From contig CALBPU010000095.1 in assembly GCA_937899395.1 (NCBI GenBank), forward strand, positions 1 through 50,103: a DNA stretch of 50,103 nt, in the 5' to 3' direction. A model generated the notes under the pieces. The model saw only the letters and a list, made by a program, of their open reading frames with translations. It was not told the DNA's origin and ran no database searches. The DNA comes from an uncultured Fretibacterium sp. (GTDB lineage Bacteria > Synergistota > Synergistia > Synergistales > Aminobacteriaceae). Of the stretch, positions 16,962 to 25,761 are shown piece after piece. Both the position numbers and the translations under genes were made by a program. The number at the start of each line of letters is the position of its first letter. Position 1 is the stretch's first letter.

Positions 16962-17825
16962 TTAACCTCCGTAATATTTTATTAATGTCTGTGTTCCGTT
17001 TTCAGCAAAACCGTCTTCTTCAAGTTTTTTATAATGAGTCATTGCCGATAGCAAAATATCAAGATCCAAATTTTCTTTGTTAGCTTCCTCAATAGCCAAT
17101 AACATATCCTTAACGAAATGTTTAATCGAAAATCCCGGCGTGAAATCTCTATCCAAAATTTTCGGAGCTGCTGTGTCTAATTGCTTGCTTCCTGCTGAAC
17201 CTGTTGAAACTGAGCGAATGAATTTTGACATATCTAAGCCCTTTGATTTTGCGTAAACCATTCCTTCACATACTCCCGAAATTGTTCCGGCTATGATAAT
17301 TTGATTGGCAAGTTTAGTATGTTGACCCATTCCTGCCTCGCCCATGTAATTAATATTCGTTCCCATTGCTCTGAATAACGGCAGGCACGCTTTGAAATCT
17401 TCTTCGTTACCTCCGACCATTATTGAAAGTTTAGCAGTTTTTGCGCCGTTTTCTCCTCCTGTTACAGGAGCATCAAGAACATGAAGCCCTCTTTTATTTC
17501 CCTCATCGTAAATCATTTTAGCAAGTGAAGGACTTGAAGTTGTCATGTCTATAACGTACGAATCTTTAGCGGCACTGTCAAGAACTCCTCCTGTAGCAAA
17601 ATATACTTCTTCAATATCTTTCGGTATTCCGAGCATCGTTATAACCACTCCGCAATCTTTGACGCAATCATTAATGGAGCTGTGATAACGTGCACCGTTA
17701 CTTATAACATCGTAGACTTTCATAATTGAACGGGCGTATATATGAACTTCAAAACCAAGTTTCACTAAATTTTTCACCATAGGTTTACCCATTCTTCCGA
17801 CACCTATAAAAGCAATTTTTTTCAT
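16962..17825 (-). CDS. 3-hydroxyisobutyrate dehydrogenase / tartronate semialdehyde reductase family enzyme
   Basis: NAD(P)-dependent beta-hydroxyacid dehydrogenase of 287 aa. The Rossmann motif GVGRMGKPM is at residues 7-15. The substrate motif DAPVTGGENGA occurs near 117-127, and the catalytic Lys is in GQHTKLANQ. The all-alpha C-terminal half has KHFVKDMLLAIEEA. Family members interconvert small hydroxyacids and semialdehydes (3-hydroxyisobutyrate, tartronate semialdehyde or succinic semialdehyde); the actual substrate cannot be told from sequence. The ATG at 17825 has AAGGAGG upstream, immediately next to the palindromic repeat at 17858-17957. Confidence 0.92.
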   Translation of the reverse strand: MKKIAFIGVGRMGKPMVKNLVKLGFEVHIYARSIMKVYDVISNGARYHSSINDCVKDCGVVITMLGIPKDIEEVYFATGGVLDSAAKDSYVIDMTTSSPSLAKMIYDEGNKRGLHVLDAPVTGGENGAKTAKLSIMVGGNEEDFKACLPLFRAMGTNINYMGEAGMGQHTKLANQIIIAGTISGVCEGMVYAKSKGLDMSKFIRSVSTGSAGSKQLDTAAPKILDRDFTPGFSIKHFVKDMLLAIEEANKENLDLDILLSAMTHYKKLEEDGFAENGTQTLIKYYGG

Positions 17826-17857
17826 GGAAAATTTTATGCCTCCTTATATTAATAATT

Positions 17858-17957
17858 AACCCTTCCACCGTTTCACGATCCCCCTTCCCTTAACAGGGAC
17901 GGCAAGTTTTCTCGTCTCCCCTGAGAAGGGGAGATGTCATGCAATGACAGAGGGGTT
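17858..17957. repeat. 100-bp MITE/REP-like palindromic repeat
   Basis: A GC-rich island in AT-rich DNA with imperfect terminal inverted repeats, AACCCTTC at the left and GAGGGGTT at the right. Inside are three consecutive perfect inverted repeats: TCCCT-TAAC-AGGGA, TCTCCCCT-GAGA-AGGGGAGA (17915-17934) and TGTCAT-GCA-ATGACA (17935-17949). There is no open frame of note. I recall closely similar sequences as dispersed intergenic repeats in gut bacterial assemblies. It sits between two minus-strand genes and, if transcribed, would fold into a multi-stem RNA. Confidence 0.75.
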
Positions 17958-17964
17958 GTTAGAT

Positions 17965-18165
17965 TTAAGCTTCTATTAATTCGTGATATGTCAATCGTCC
18001 TTCATCAGCTTCACGAATTGATTGACGTAGCACCGACATATTAGCATCGCTGTAAAACGGGTCTTTAATTTCACCGACATATTTTTTCACTATATCAAGA
18101 ATTGCCGGGATTTTATCATCAGGCAATGAATCTAGAATATTATATATGCTTTCTCGTGCGGACAT
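17965..18165 (-). CDS. antitoxin-like small protein without a toxin gene
   Basis: A 66-aa protein with an N-terminal helical segment (ILDSLPDDKIPAILDIVKKYV) and the C-terminal pattern LRQSIREADEGRLTYHELIE. This layout is common among RelB/DUF2281-type antitoxins, in which the tail wraps a RelE-type toxin. The gene has no toxin neighbour: the position directly downstream, where a toxin would follow, is occupied by the palindromic repeat. Its Shine-Dalgarno is AAGG about 13 bases before the ATG. Assignment as antitoxin is by pattern only. Confidence 0.72.
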   Translation of the reverse strand: MSARESIYNILDSLPDDKIPAILDIVKKYVGEIKDPFYSDANMSVLRQSIREADEGRLTYHELIEA

Positions 18166-18199
18166 TTTAATTTGCTTATCCTTTCATGAAATTTTTTCG

Positions 18200-18208
18200 T
18201 GCTATAAT
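18200..18208 (+). promoter_or_regulatory. extended -10 promoter for mfd
   Basis: TGCTATAAT matches an extended -10 element (TGnTATAAT) exactly. No good -35 is found at 16-18 bases, which extended -10 promoters tolerate. Transcription would start near 18215, about 50 bases before the GTG of mfd at 18265, with GGAGA at 18248-18252 as ribosome binding site. Confidence 0.5.
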
Positions 18209-18264
18209 TTTAATTAAATTAAAATAATATCATAATTAAAATTTTTCGGAGAAATTTTTTACCA

Positions 18265-21200
18265 GTGAATAATACACCCTTAATTAAAACTTTCAGTCGC
18301 TCTTTACGAAATAAAACTGTTTGGGAACGTTCGGGAATTTCTGCACGTGCTTATTTATCACGTTCATCAGCGCATACTCTTGCAATTTTCCCTGACACCT
18401 TGCAGGCCGCTACATTTTTTCAAGACTACAAAACTTTATATCCTGATCTAAATGTTTTCATGCTTAACGAAATGCCTTTAACTTCACATGACGAAAGCTC
18501 AAGGGCTTTACTGCTTGAAAGAGGAGAGACTTTAAGACGCTGGAACAAAGATAAAGGTGTTTTGGTAGCAACTCCCGGTGCATTAATTACATCGTGTTTA
18601 GTCGGGAATGTCGAATTGAAAATTAAACGCTCCGAAAAATTTGATGTCGAAAAAATAAAATCATGGCTCGAAAATTCAGGTTATCAACGTTCTAATTTAG
18701 TTTGGATTCCGGGACAATATGTTCAAAGAGGTTTTATTCTTGATGTCTTTGATCCGGGTCATTCAATGCCGTTAAGAATAGAATTTTTTGATGATGAAGT
18801 CGAAAGGATCGGAGGTTTTTTTCCTGACACTCAGAAGAGCAGCCCTTACTTAATGGCGATTGATGAAGTTGTTTTGCACGGAATGAACGATGCTGAAAGG
18901 AAATTCCCCATTGATTTAATCCCTGATGACACTTTAGTAATTTTGAACGAAGCCGAAAAAATTGAAGCTCAAGCAGAATCTTTCACGTGGTTATGGAATG
19001 AAGTTTATACTGAAATTCAATCAAGCTCCGAAATAAGTTTATGGAACAAAATTTTTAACAGGTTAGCAGTTTATTCGCTTGTGAGAGTTACGGGTAATCA
19101 TGATAAATCCGATGTTGAAGCACCTACTGAATCTTTACCTGCATTCAAAGGAAGCCCTGAGAAAATTTTACAGATATGCGACAACTTAGAACGCAGCAAA
19201 TTCAAAATCGAAGTCTTCACTAATAACCCCGTATTTCAAAAATTACCTTATGAAATTCATGAAGGAGTTTTATCGGCAGGGTTTATTGATAAAAATTCAA
19301 AGCGTGCTTTTATTTCAGACCGTGAACTCTCAGGAATAAACGCTAATGTTTCGTTAAGTCAATGGCATGCTCCTAAAGAATGGAACGAGACCGAAAAATT
19401 ATCTCCCGGTCAACTTGTTATTCATGATGATTACGGAGTAGGAATTTTCAGAGGCATTGAAACTATTGATGCTTCAGGAGTTCAAATGGACGTTCTTTCG
19501 ATTGAGTTTGAAGGAGATCAAAGGCTCTTAATTCCTGTTTTACAGTCCGAAAAAATTACAGGCTTAAACGAACATGAAAGCGAGGCCATAAAGCTCGACA
19601 CTCTAAAAGGGAAATCATGGAAGAAAAATTTACAGAAAACTCGTGAACGTGCAGCGGAAGAAGCAAAAATTTTGATGGATATTTTCGCTCACAGGGAACT
19701 CGAAAGACGAACTCCTTTTCCTGAACCTGATAACGCTTATGACGAATTTGTTAAAGCATTTCCTTTTAACGAGACTGCCGATCAGTTAAAAGCCATTTCC
19801 GAAATCATGAAAGATTTATCAGGCTCATTCCCGATGGACAGGCTTTTAGTTGGTGATGTAGGCTTCGGAAAAACTGAAGTAGCTTTAAGGGCAGCGTTCA
19901 GAGTTATAATGTCGGGATTTCAAGTTTGTGTTTTAGTACCGACTACGATACTTGCTCAACAACATTTTGCGACGTTTCAATCAAGATTATCAGGATTTCC
20001 TGTTAAAGTCGGATTGTTATCGAGATTTATTACTGCTAAACAATCCAAAGAGACTTTGAAATTAACTCAAGAGGGAAAGATTGATATTTTAATCGGCACT
20101 CATAAATTATTACAGAAAGGAGTATCGTTTAAGAATTTAGGTTTGCTTGTAATAGATGAAGAACATCGTTTCGGAGTTATGCACAAAGAAGGCTTGAAAA
20201 AAATTTACGGTGCAGTTGACATTTTGAGCCTTTCAGCAACTCCTATTCCAAGAACTTTAGCAATGTCGTTAAGAGGTTTGCGAACTATTTCGATTTTATC
20301 AACTCCTCCTGAAGACAGATTACCTGTTTCAACCTTCACAGGAAAATGGAATCCGGGAACAATAAGACGAGCAATAACTTACGAACTTAATCGAGGCGGG
20401 CAAGTTTATTTTCTCTCGAACAAAATTTCAAGAATGCCCGAATACGAAAAGATGTTGAAAGCTTTTTTCCCTGATGCGAATATTCAAAAGGCTCATGCTC
20501 AAATGCCCGAAAAAGAATTAGAGCAGACGATGTTGAATTTTTATGACGGGAAAATTGATATTTTGTTAGCTACAACGATAATTGAAAGCGGACTTGATGT
20601 CGGACGTGCCAACACGATTATAATCGACAATTCCGAAGAACTCGGATTAGCTCAGATGTATCAGTTAAGAGGAAGAGTAGGAAGACGCGGCGAAAAAGCG
20701 TTTGCATATTTCTTTTATCCTGATAAATTTTCGTTAAATCAAGATACAAGAGACAGGCTTGAAGCTATCGGAACAATGACGGAATTAGGTTCAGGATATG
20801 AAATTGCTAGAAGGGATTTAGACATAAGAGGAGGAGGAACTATCGGAGGCACTCAGCAGCACGGCAACACTAAGGGAAGCAGCTTTAATATTTTTTACAA
20901 GATGTTGGAACAGGAGCTTAACAAATTAAGGGGCGTATCTGAAAACAAAACCGTTGAAATAAAATCCGATAAAGGGAACGGAGCTATACCCGAAAAATAT
21001 ATTCCTCAAGATGATGTCAGGATTACAACTTACAGAAGAATGTTAAACGCTTCAGATATTGATGAGTTTGAAAATTTAATTGAGGAAATGAATGACAGGT
21101 TCGGAAAATTTCCTGCTGAAGTTGAATATTTAGCAGGACTAACAGCAATTAGAAATTTCGGTTACAGCTGTGGGATTGAAAATGTTGAAATCAAAAATAA

Positions 21201-21294
21201 CTTAGTCAGAGTTAAGCACAGAGGACTTGAAATACCTGACCGCATGAAAAAATATCTTAAATGTTTAGGAAGGAATGTAAAATATTTAATTTAA
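18265..21294 (+). CDS. mfd: transcription-repair coupling factor Mfd
   Basis: Displaces RNA polymerase stalled at lesions and recruits UvrA. The order of parts is complete: a UvrB-like N-terminal module, the RNA-polymerase interaction domain beginning LSPGQLVIHDDYGVGIFRGIE, the RecG-like translocase with Walker A GDVGFGKTE (Lys536), DEEH (Asp631), SATPIPRTLAMSL and QLRGRVGR, and a C-terminal TRCF domain. At 1009 aa it is shorter than the ~1150 aa of E. coli Mfd, the reduction lying mainly in the N-terminal and C-terminal modules; some other phyla also have short versions. The start is a GTG at 18265. Confidence 0.97.
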   Translation: MNNTPLIKTFSRSLRNKTVWERSGISARAYLSRSSAHTLAIFPDTLQAATFFQDYKTLYPDLNVFMLNEMPLTSHDESSRALLLERGETLRRWNKDKGVLVATPGALITSCLVGNVELKIKRSEKFDVEKIKSWLENSGYQRSNLVWIPGQYVQRGFILDVFDPGHSMPLRIEFFDDEVERIGGFFPDTQKSSPYLMAIDEVVLHGMNDAERKFPIDLIPDDTLVILNEAEKIEAQAESFTWLWNEVYTEIQSSSEISLWNKIFNRLAVYSLVRVTGNHDKSDVEAPTESLPAFKGSPEKILQICDNLERSKFKIEVFTNNPVFQKLPYEIHEGVLSAGFIDKNSKRAFISDRELSGINANVSLSQWHAPKEWNETEKLSPGQLVIHDDYGVGIFRGIETIDASGVQMDVLSIEFEGDQRLLIPVLQSEKITGLNEHESEAIKLDTLKGKSWKKNLQKTRERAAEEAKILMDIFAHRELERRTPFPEPDNAYDEFVKAFPFNETADQLKAISEIMKDLSGSFPMDRLLVGDVGFGKTEVALRAAFRVIMSGFQVCVLVPTTILAQQHFATFQSRLSGFPVKVGLLSRFITAKQSKETLKLTQEGKIDILIGTHKLLQKGVSFKNLGLLVIDEEHRFGVMHKEGLKKIYGAVDILSLSATPIPRTLAMSLRGLRTISILSTPPEDRLPVSTFTGKWNPGTIRRAITYELNRGGQVYFLSNKISRMPEYEKMLKAFFPDANIQKAHAQMPEKELEQTMLNFYDGKIDILLATTIIESGLDVGRANTIIIDNSEELGLAQMYQLRGRVGRRGEKAFAYFFYPDKFSLNQDTRDRLEAIGTMTELGSGYEIARRDLDIRGGGTIGGTQQHGNTKGSSFNIFYKMLEQELNKLRGVSENKTVEIKSDKGNGAIPEKYIPQDDVRITTYRRMLNASDIDEFENLIEEMNDRFGKFPAEVEYLAGLTAIRNFGYSCGIENVEIKNNLVRVKHRGLEIPDRMKKYLKCLGRNVKYLI

Positions 21295-21296
21295 CT

Positions 21297-21875
21297 TCAC
21301 AACATTTGATACATGAAAATGCACTCACTGTCGTAACGCGGTTTTAATCTTCTATGGAGTTCTGTTTCATGTTCAGGCTCAAGCCTACGAAATCCATATC
21401 TACCATACTGCTTTATCAGTCTTTCAAAAGGCAACGCAAAAATATAGATAAATTTTACGCCTACAAGTTTGGCAATATCTTTTACGAACGGCTTTATAAA
21501 GTCAGTGAAAATTGTGAAGCCAATTCCTTTTAATTTAGGATGTTTACTTACATAAGCATTATTTACCGCAAAATTTGCGAGTTCTATTCCTGGTAAGGTA
21601 TCAAAATCCGATACCGTACCTATACTCTCCTCGTTGAATGAAATAAGGCCGGCTTTCAATGAAAAATACCCTACAAGTTCTGAAGAATAATTATCTCTAA
21701 CAAGATAAGTTCTCATAATTCCATTATTTTCATCATCAACAGCAATATTTTTAAGATAATTAGCAAGCCCTTCACCACGTACATCTCTCACAGAAAAATT
21801 TTGAATGTCCACCAAGTCATTTTTTGACGAGCCAAGATGATCGCAATAAAACGCATCATTTTTAAGTATTGGCAT
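21297..21875 (-). CDS. GNAT-family N-acetyltransferase, candidate toxin
   Basis: A 192-aa GNAT protein. The acetyl-CoA loop KLKGIGFTIF and the C-terminal strand with YGRYGFRRLEP (a YxxxGF-type ending typical of GNATs) are visible. It is encoded directly behind a 68-aa gene whose 3' end overlaps its 5' end by 14 bp. That order (small protein, then GNAT) matches TacAT/AtaRT-like toxin-antitoxin modules that acetylate aminoacyl-tRNA. It is longer than typical TacT (~160 aa), and the upstream partner is not clearly a ribbon-helix-helix protein, so the toxin role is a hypothesis. It converges with mfd, two bases apart. Confidence 0.85.
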   Translation of the reverse strand: MPILKNDAFYCDHLGSSKNDLVDIQNFSVRDVRGEGLANYLKNIAVDDENNGIMRTYLVRDNYSSELVGYFSLKAGLISFNEESIGTVSDFDTLPGIELANFAVNNAYVSKHPKLKGIGFTIFTDFIKPFVKDIAKLVGVKFIYIFALPFERLIKQYGRYGFRRLEPEHETELHRRLKPRYDSECIFMYQML

Positions 21876-22068
21876 TTTTAGTTTCCATTTCTATTTCAGC
21901 TCTTCTTACTTTGAGCATTTCTGAGACTAAACGCGCACTCTCAGCTTTCATTTTTTCATCATCAACAGGCGGAGTGCTTAATATATGCTTAAATATTGCC
22001 CTTCCCAAGTTAGCAGGCAAATTTGTCATACACGGTTTACCATATCTGCGACTGTCTATTACGCTCAT
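21862..22068 (-). CDS. small protein upstream of GNAT gene, candidate antitoxin
   Basis: A 68-aa basic protein beginning MSVIDSRRYGKPCMTNLP, with a predicted long C-terminal helix (DDEKMKAESARLVSEMLKVRRAEIEME). The start at 22068 has AGAGGTG five bases upstream; a longer in-frame start at 22164 would add a hydrophobic leader but lacks support and would include the promoter region. Translational overlap with the GNAT gene suggests fixed stoichiometry. I do not recognise the family. Confidence 0.72.
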   Translation of the reverse strand: MSVIDSRRYGKPCMTNLPANLGRAIFKHILSTPPVDDEKMKAESARLVSEMLKVRRAEIEMETKNANT

Positions 22069-22085
22069 TTTTTCACCTCTAAAAA

Positions 22086-22153
22086 CTACAAATTTCATGA
22101 AAATTATATAACAAACAATAAAGCTAAAGTTATGTAGTTTCAACGCTACAAAT
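22086..22153 (-). promoter_or_regulatory. promoter/operator of the GNAT cassette
   Basis: On the minus strand a TATAAT box lies at 22108-22103. It is bracketed by two direct copies (plus-strand sense) of CTACAAAT at 22086-22093 and 22146-22153. The distal copy is part of a perfect 5-bp palindrome, TGTAG (22133-22137) / CTACA (22146-22150). Such paired sites around a -10 box are what an autoregulated toxin-antitoxin operator looks like, but binding is not shown. Confidence 0.4.
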
Positions 22154-22200
22154 ATTCTTTTCATATTTCTAATTTTTCCTGACTTAAAAATTTCCTCCTG

Positions 22201-23718
22201 CTATTTAATTTCGTTAATATTTACAGAAGCGGCCTGCTTTTTGCTATTATTATCCGTAGAAGATAAATCCAAAATTAATTGCTCAAAAATTGTTATACCC
22301 CCCCCCCCACGTCTCATAAAAAATGCCAGACCTAAAACTTTCAAAATTATTAAAAGAATAAATGATTCATTACTAAGTGATACGTTGAGACCGGGTATCG
22401 GTAATAAAAGCAATACCGCCATTCCTAACGATAATATAAAACCTAAAAATCCAAAAATTACAATGTCAATTCGTTTTTCTTCAAAGGCATATTTACACGC
22501 CGATATTGAAGTGTAGGCAAAACCTATTGAGCCTCCTATTGATGCCATATCAAATACATAACCCATTACTGCACGCCCCATTAAACATGTCAAAGCTGAA
22601 ATAACCGTGCAAAAAATTCCTGCATGAGTAGGTACTCCGTTTTTATTCAGGAAGCTGAACCATGAAGGGATCATTTTGTCTCTTGCCATAGAATATAATA
22701 ACCTGCTTGTCGCCGTATAAAATCCTATAATCCCGGTCAGCATTGCCGCAATAACAGAACAAACCATCGCAAATAATCCTGTCTTACCTAAAATCATATA
22801 TGCCGCATTTAATGTCGGAATTGCTGTAATACCTCTGAGTTCGGGCAATGCCTCGTTATATTCAACCCAGCTCGAATATACCGCAGGAAATACGGAACAT
22901 GCTAACAGCGTCAAAGAAACATATACAAATCCTCCGCATATTATGCTTGTATCCATTACTACTTTGACCTTATCGTGTGAAAAATCCGATTCTTCCATTA
23001 ACTGCGGTACCGTGTCAAAACCTACGAATGATTGAGGAGCCGTAACTAAGACAACAACAATTTGAGCCATGATGCCTTTTGTAAAATTTGGGGTTTCAGG
23101 GTGAAACATCGGCTGAAGATGCTCAGAATTTGCGATAGGGTTTAACACAGCGTCGCCTATCACAAAAATTATTCCTACTAAAAGTATCATAACGAAAAGA
23201 GTTTGAATTTTTCCCGTGAACTGAACTCCCCATGAGTTAATGAACATGAAAACTATTAATGCTCCTATTGCTAAAAGCATTTCGCCTAAATAAACATCAT
23301 ATCCTGCTACGGTGTAATGAAATCCGAATTGAAAAGCATCACCGAATAATGGACGCATAATTAAGTTTAAGGCTGTTGCATTTAATGGTATTACAGACAG
23401 ATAAGAGAGGCTTAAAAACCATGCACACAAAAAACCGTGCCGATTTCCAAAGGCCATTTTAGCATAAATAAATTCTCCTCCGGTCATTGGAAATTTTTGT
23501 ATCATGTAGCTGTAATTATACGAGATAATCAACATAATCATAACTCCGATTTCCATAGCTATTAATGTTCCAAGAGGCCCTGCGCTTCTTAAAAAAACGT
23601 TTCCGGGCATGACAAATGCGCTCCAGCCTATTACACAGCCGAATGCCAATGACCATACGTTTAACGGTGTTAATCTTCTGTTGAGATGTCTTTCATTGTC
23701 GAATGTAAAGAATAACAT
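22201..23718 (-). CDS. APC-superfamily amino acid permease
   Basis: A 505-aa inner-membrane transporter with about twelve hydrophobic segments. The first segment has the APC-type helix break (FGCVIGWSAFVMPGNVF), followed by FPMTGGEFIYAKMAFG and, later, TATSRLLYSMARDKMIPSWFSFLN, a typical TM8-9 loop. The substrate is probably an amino acid or polyamine; specificity is not readable. The ATG at 23718 has AAGGA upstream. The C-terminal cytoplasmic tail (about residues 471-505) begins with four glycines encoded by an uninterrupted run of eleven G; a change of one base would truncate the tail at once. It is divergent from the histidine kinase, which may or may not regulate it. Confidence 0.93.
   Translation of the reverse strand: MLFFTFDNERHLNRRLTPLNVWSLAFGCVIGWSAFVMPGNVFLRSAGPLGTLIAMEIGVMIMLIISYNYSYMIQKFPMTGGEFIYAKMAFGNRHGFLCAWFLSLSYLSVIPLNATALNLIMRPLFGDAFQFGFHYTVAGYDVYLGEMLLAIGALIVFMFINSWGVQFTGKIQTLFVMILLVGIIFVIGDAVLNPIANSEHLQPMFHPETPNFTKGIMAQIVVVLVTAPQSFVGFDTVPQLMEESDFSHDKVKVVMDTSIICGGFVYVSLTLLACSVFPAVYSSWVEYNEALPELRGITAIPTLNAAYMILGKTGLFAMVCSVIAAMLTGIIGFYTATSRLLYSMARDKMIPSWFSFLNKNGVPTHAGIFCTVISALTCLMGRAVMGYVFDMASIGGSIGFAYTSISACKYAFEEKRIDIVIFGFLGFILSLGMAVLLLLPIPGLNVSLSNESFILLIILKVLGLAFFMRRGGGGITIFEQLILDLSSTDNNSKKQAASVNINEIK
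22298..22308 (-). repeat. 11-base homopolymer G tract inside the permease gene
   Basis: Eleven consecutive C on the plus strand (G on the coding strand) encode Gly471-Gly474. With ten G the next codons become GTA TAA; with twelve they become TAT AAC AAT TTT TGA. Both slips therefore remove the last ~30 residues. Such a long G run is striking in low-GC DNA and is a classic slipped-strand tract; an assembly error is possible. Confidence 0.9.
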
Positions 23719-23828
23719 TATGCTTCTGTCCTTTTTTTGTATTTTTTTGATTATATCACGTTACAAATTTCCCTTAGGTGTTATACTAATTTCAGTTTCA
23801 AATTCATGAAGGGACTTTATGTTATTGA

Positions 23829-25676
23829 ATGATTATAAATAATCTCAGTGAAGCATGGCTCGAAATTACGGTAATTCCTTTTTTGTTGGTATTCTCAATT
23901 TTTTTGAGCGGAAGAATGGCTACACGTTCGGAAATTAACAGGCGTTTTTTACGGCTCATAATTTCAACTCTTATTTCTGCGTCTCTTGAGGCATATCTGG
24001 AATTATTTACGGATATGGGAAATGTTACGTTGCTGACGAAAATTTTTTATGCTGCAATGAATATTAACGCCTATTGCTTAATGACTTATGTAGCGGCTTA
24101 TACAAAAAGCAATGGAAAAATTTTTATATCGGTAAATTTTTACGTTCTGTTATTAAGTATTATATTGCTTTTTATGTTCAGGACTCACGAAGATATTTTC
24201 ATGATGTTCTCGCCCGGTTTAGCTGTATTTTTTGTCGTTGAAGGATTTATTTTGCAGCTTATTTATCAAGAATATTACGGCAACGGTCAATTCATCGTTA
24301 TGAATTTGTTATTCATATTGCTGATTGATTCATTTATCCTTCAATATTTGTTCGATCAAAATATCCCGCTTGTTTATACAATAGCTACGATGATGTTAGT
24401 CTTCACGTTTTTTTATCTTGAAAGCCCAACCTACAGACAGTTAATCGTTGTTCATCGTGAGACGGAGCAGGCACGAAATCAAACGGAAATGTCAATCAGA
24501 AAAACTGAAGCAGCTAACAAAGCCAAGAGTAATTTTTTGGCGAGCACTTCACACGAAATCAGAACTCCTATGAACGCAATTTTAGGAATTAATGACATGA
24601 TTCTTAACGAAAATCCTGAACCTGAATCAAGATTTGCTGCATTGAACATAAAAAAATCAGGCGAATATCTTTTGAACCTCGTTAATAATATCCTCGACAT
24701 CTCAAAAATTGAAGCAGGAAAAATGGACTTATATGAGAGCGATTATCATTTATGCGAAGTTCTAAAGGAGTGCGAGGAATTTGTCATTAACAAAATCAGC
24801 GGAAATAATAATATAAAATTCATTCTCGACGTAGATAAAAATATGTCCGAACATCTTCACGGCGATGTCCTTAGAATGAAACAAGCACTCGTTAATCTCC
24901 TCGACAATGCCATTAAATATACTCAAAAAGGAAGCGTTACGTTAAAAGTTTTAAGCGACAGAAACGACAAGGTAATAGTCTTGTCATTCATAATTCAAGA
25001 TACCGGAATCGGAATTAAACAGGAGGACATAAAAACGCTTTTTGAGCCTTTTGAGCGTGCAAATATTATAGAGACAAGGCACATATTAGGCGCAGGATTA
25101 GGACTTACGCTCGTTAAAAATATCGTTGATATTATGAAAGGTACGATTAATATTGAGAGCGTTTACGGTGAAGGTACGAAATTTACCATGAACATTCCTC
25201 AATATTTAGCAAAAGGTGAAGAATTTACAATTCAAGAATACGAATCTGAAATGATGACGAATGCAATAAAAGCTAAGGAAGAAGATTCTCAATCTCCAAC
25301 GGAATGGCCTAACGCAAGAATTTTAGTTGTTGATGATACACCTGTAAATCTTGTCGTAGCTAAAGGAATGTTAAAAGAATCACGAGCTCAAATTGAAACA
25401 TGTGAAAGCGGAGAAGATGCTCTGGAAAAAATTAAAGCAGAACAAAAACAAAAATTTGACATTGTATTTTTGGATCATAAGATGCCGGGAATGGACGGTA
25501 TAGAGACGCTAAGACATGCCAAGAAATATGCTCCTGGTACAAAATTCATAGCTTTAACCGCAAATGCCGGAGCAAATGCACGGGCTGAATATATTTCGTA
25601 CGGATTTGATGATTATTTGCCGAAGCCGTTTAAGAGTATGGAAATGATGAAAATTTTGAAGACGTATCTGAAATAA
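23829..25676 (+). CDS. hybrid membrane sensor histidine kinase with receiver domain
   Basis: A 615-aa protein with about seven hydrophobic helices in residues 1-200, probably the sensory module. A helical linker leads to a HisKA domain with phospho-accepting His242 in STSHEIRTPMN, then a HATPase_c domain (NLLDNAIKYT, DTGIGIK, GAGLGLTLV). A C-terminal receiver starts at RILVVDDTPVN, with phospho-accepting Asp549 in VFLDHKMPGMDG and the conserved Lys in LPKPF. No output domain or Hpt is present, so it likely passes phosphate to a partner elsewhere. The ATG at 23829 has GAAGGGA about 15 bases upstream, and a TATACT -10 box lies at 23782-23787. It is divergent from the APC permease. Confidence 0.94.
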   Translation: MIINNLSEAWLEITVIPFLLVFSIFLSGRMATRSEINRRFLRLIISTLISASLEAYLELFTDMGNVTLLTKIFYAAMNINAYCLMTYVAAYTKSNGKIFISVNFYVLLLSIILLFMFRTHEDIFMMFSPGLAVFFVVEGFILQLIYQEYYGNGQFIVMNLLFILLIDSFILQYLFDQNIPLVYTIATMMLVFTFFYLESPTYRQLIVVHRETEQARNQTEMSIRKTEAANKAKSNFLASTSHEIRTPMNAILGINDMILNENPEPESRFAALNIKKSGEYLLNLVNNILDISKIEAGKMDLYESDYHLCEVLKECEEFVINKISGNNNIKFILDVDKNMSEHLHGDVLRMKQALVNLLDNAIKYTQKGSVTLKVLSDRNDKVIVLSFIIQDTGIGIKQEDIKTLFEPFERANIIETRHILGAGLGLTLVKNIVDIMKGTINIESVYGEGTKFTMNIPQYLAKGEEFTIQEYESEMMTNAIKAKEEDSQSPTEWPNARILVVDDTPVNLVVAKGMLKESRAQIETCESGEDALEKIKAEQKQKFDIVFLDHKMPGMDGIETLRHAKKYAPGTKFIALTANAGANARAEYISYGFDDYLPKPFKSMEMMKILKTYLK

Positions 25677-25761
25677 CAAATACCCTTTTGCGATAATCTT
25701 CTGAGTATGCCATTCGCTTATTATATTACATTTGTTGTTTTTTAGTTGGGCTTAGTATATA

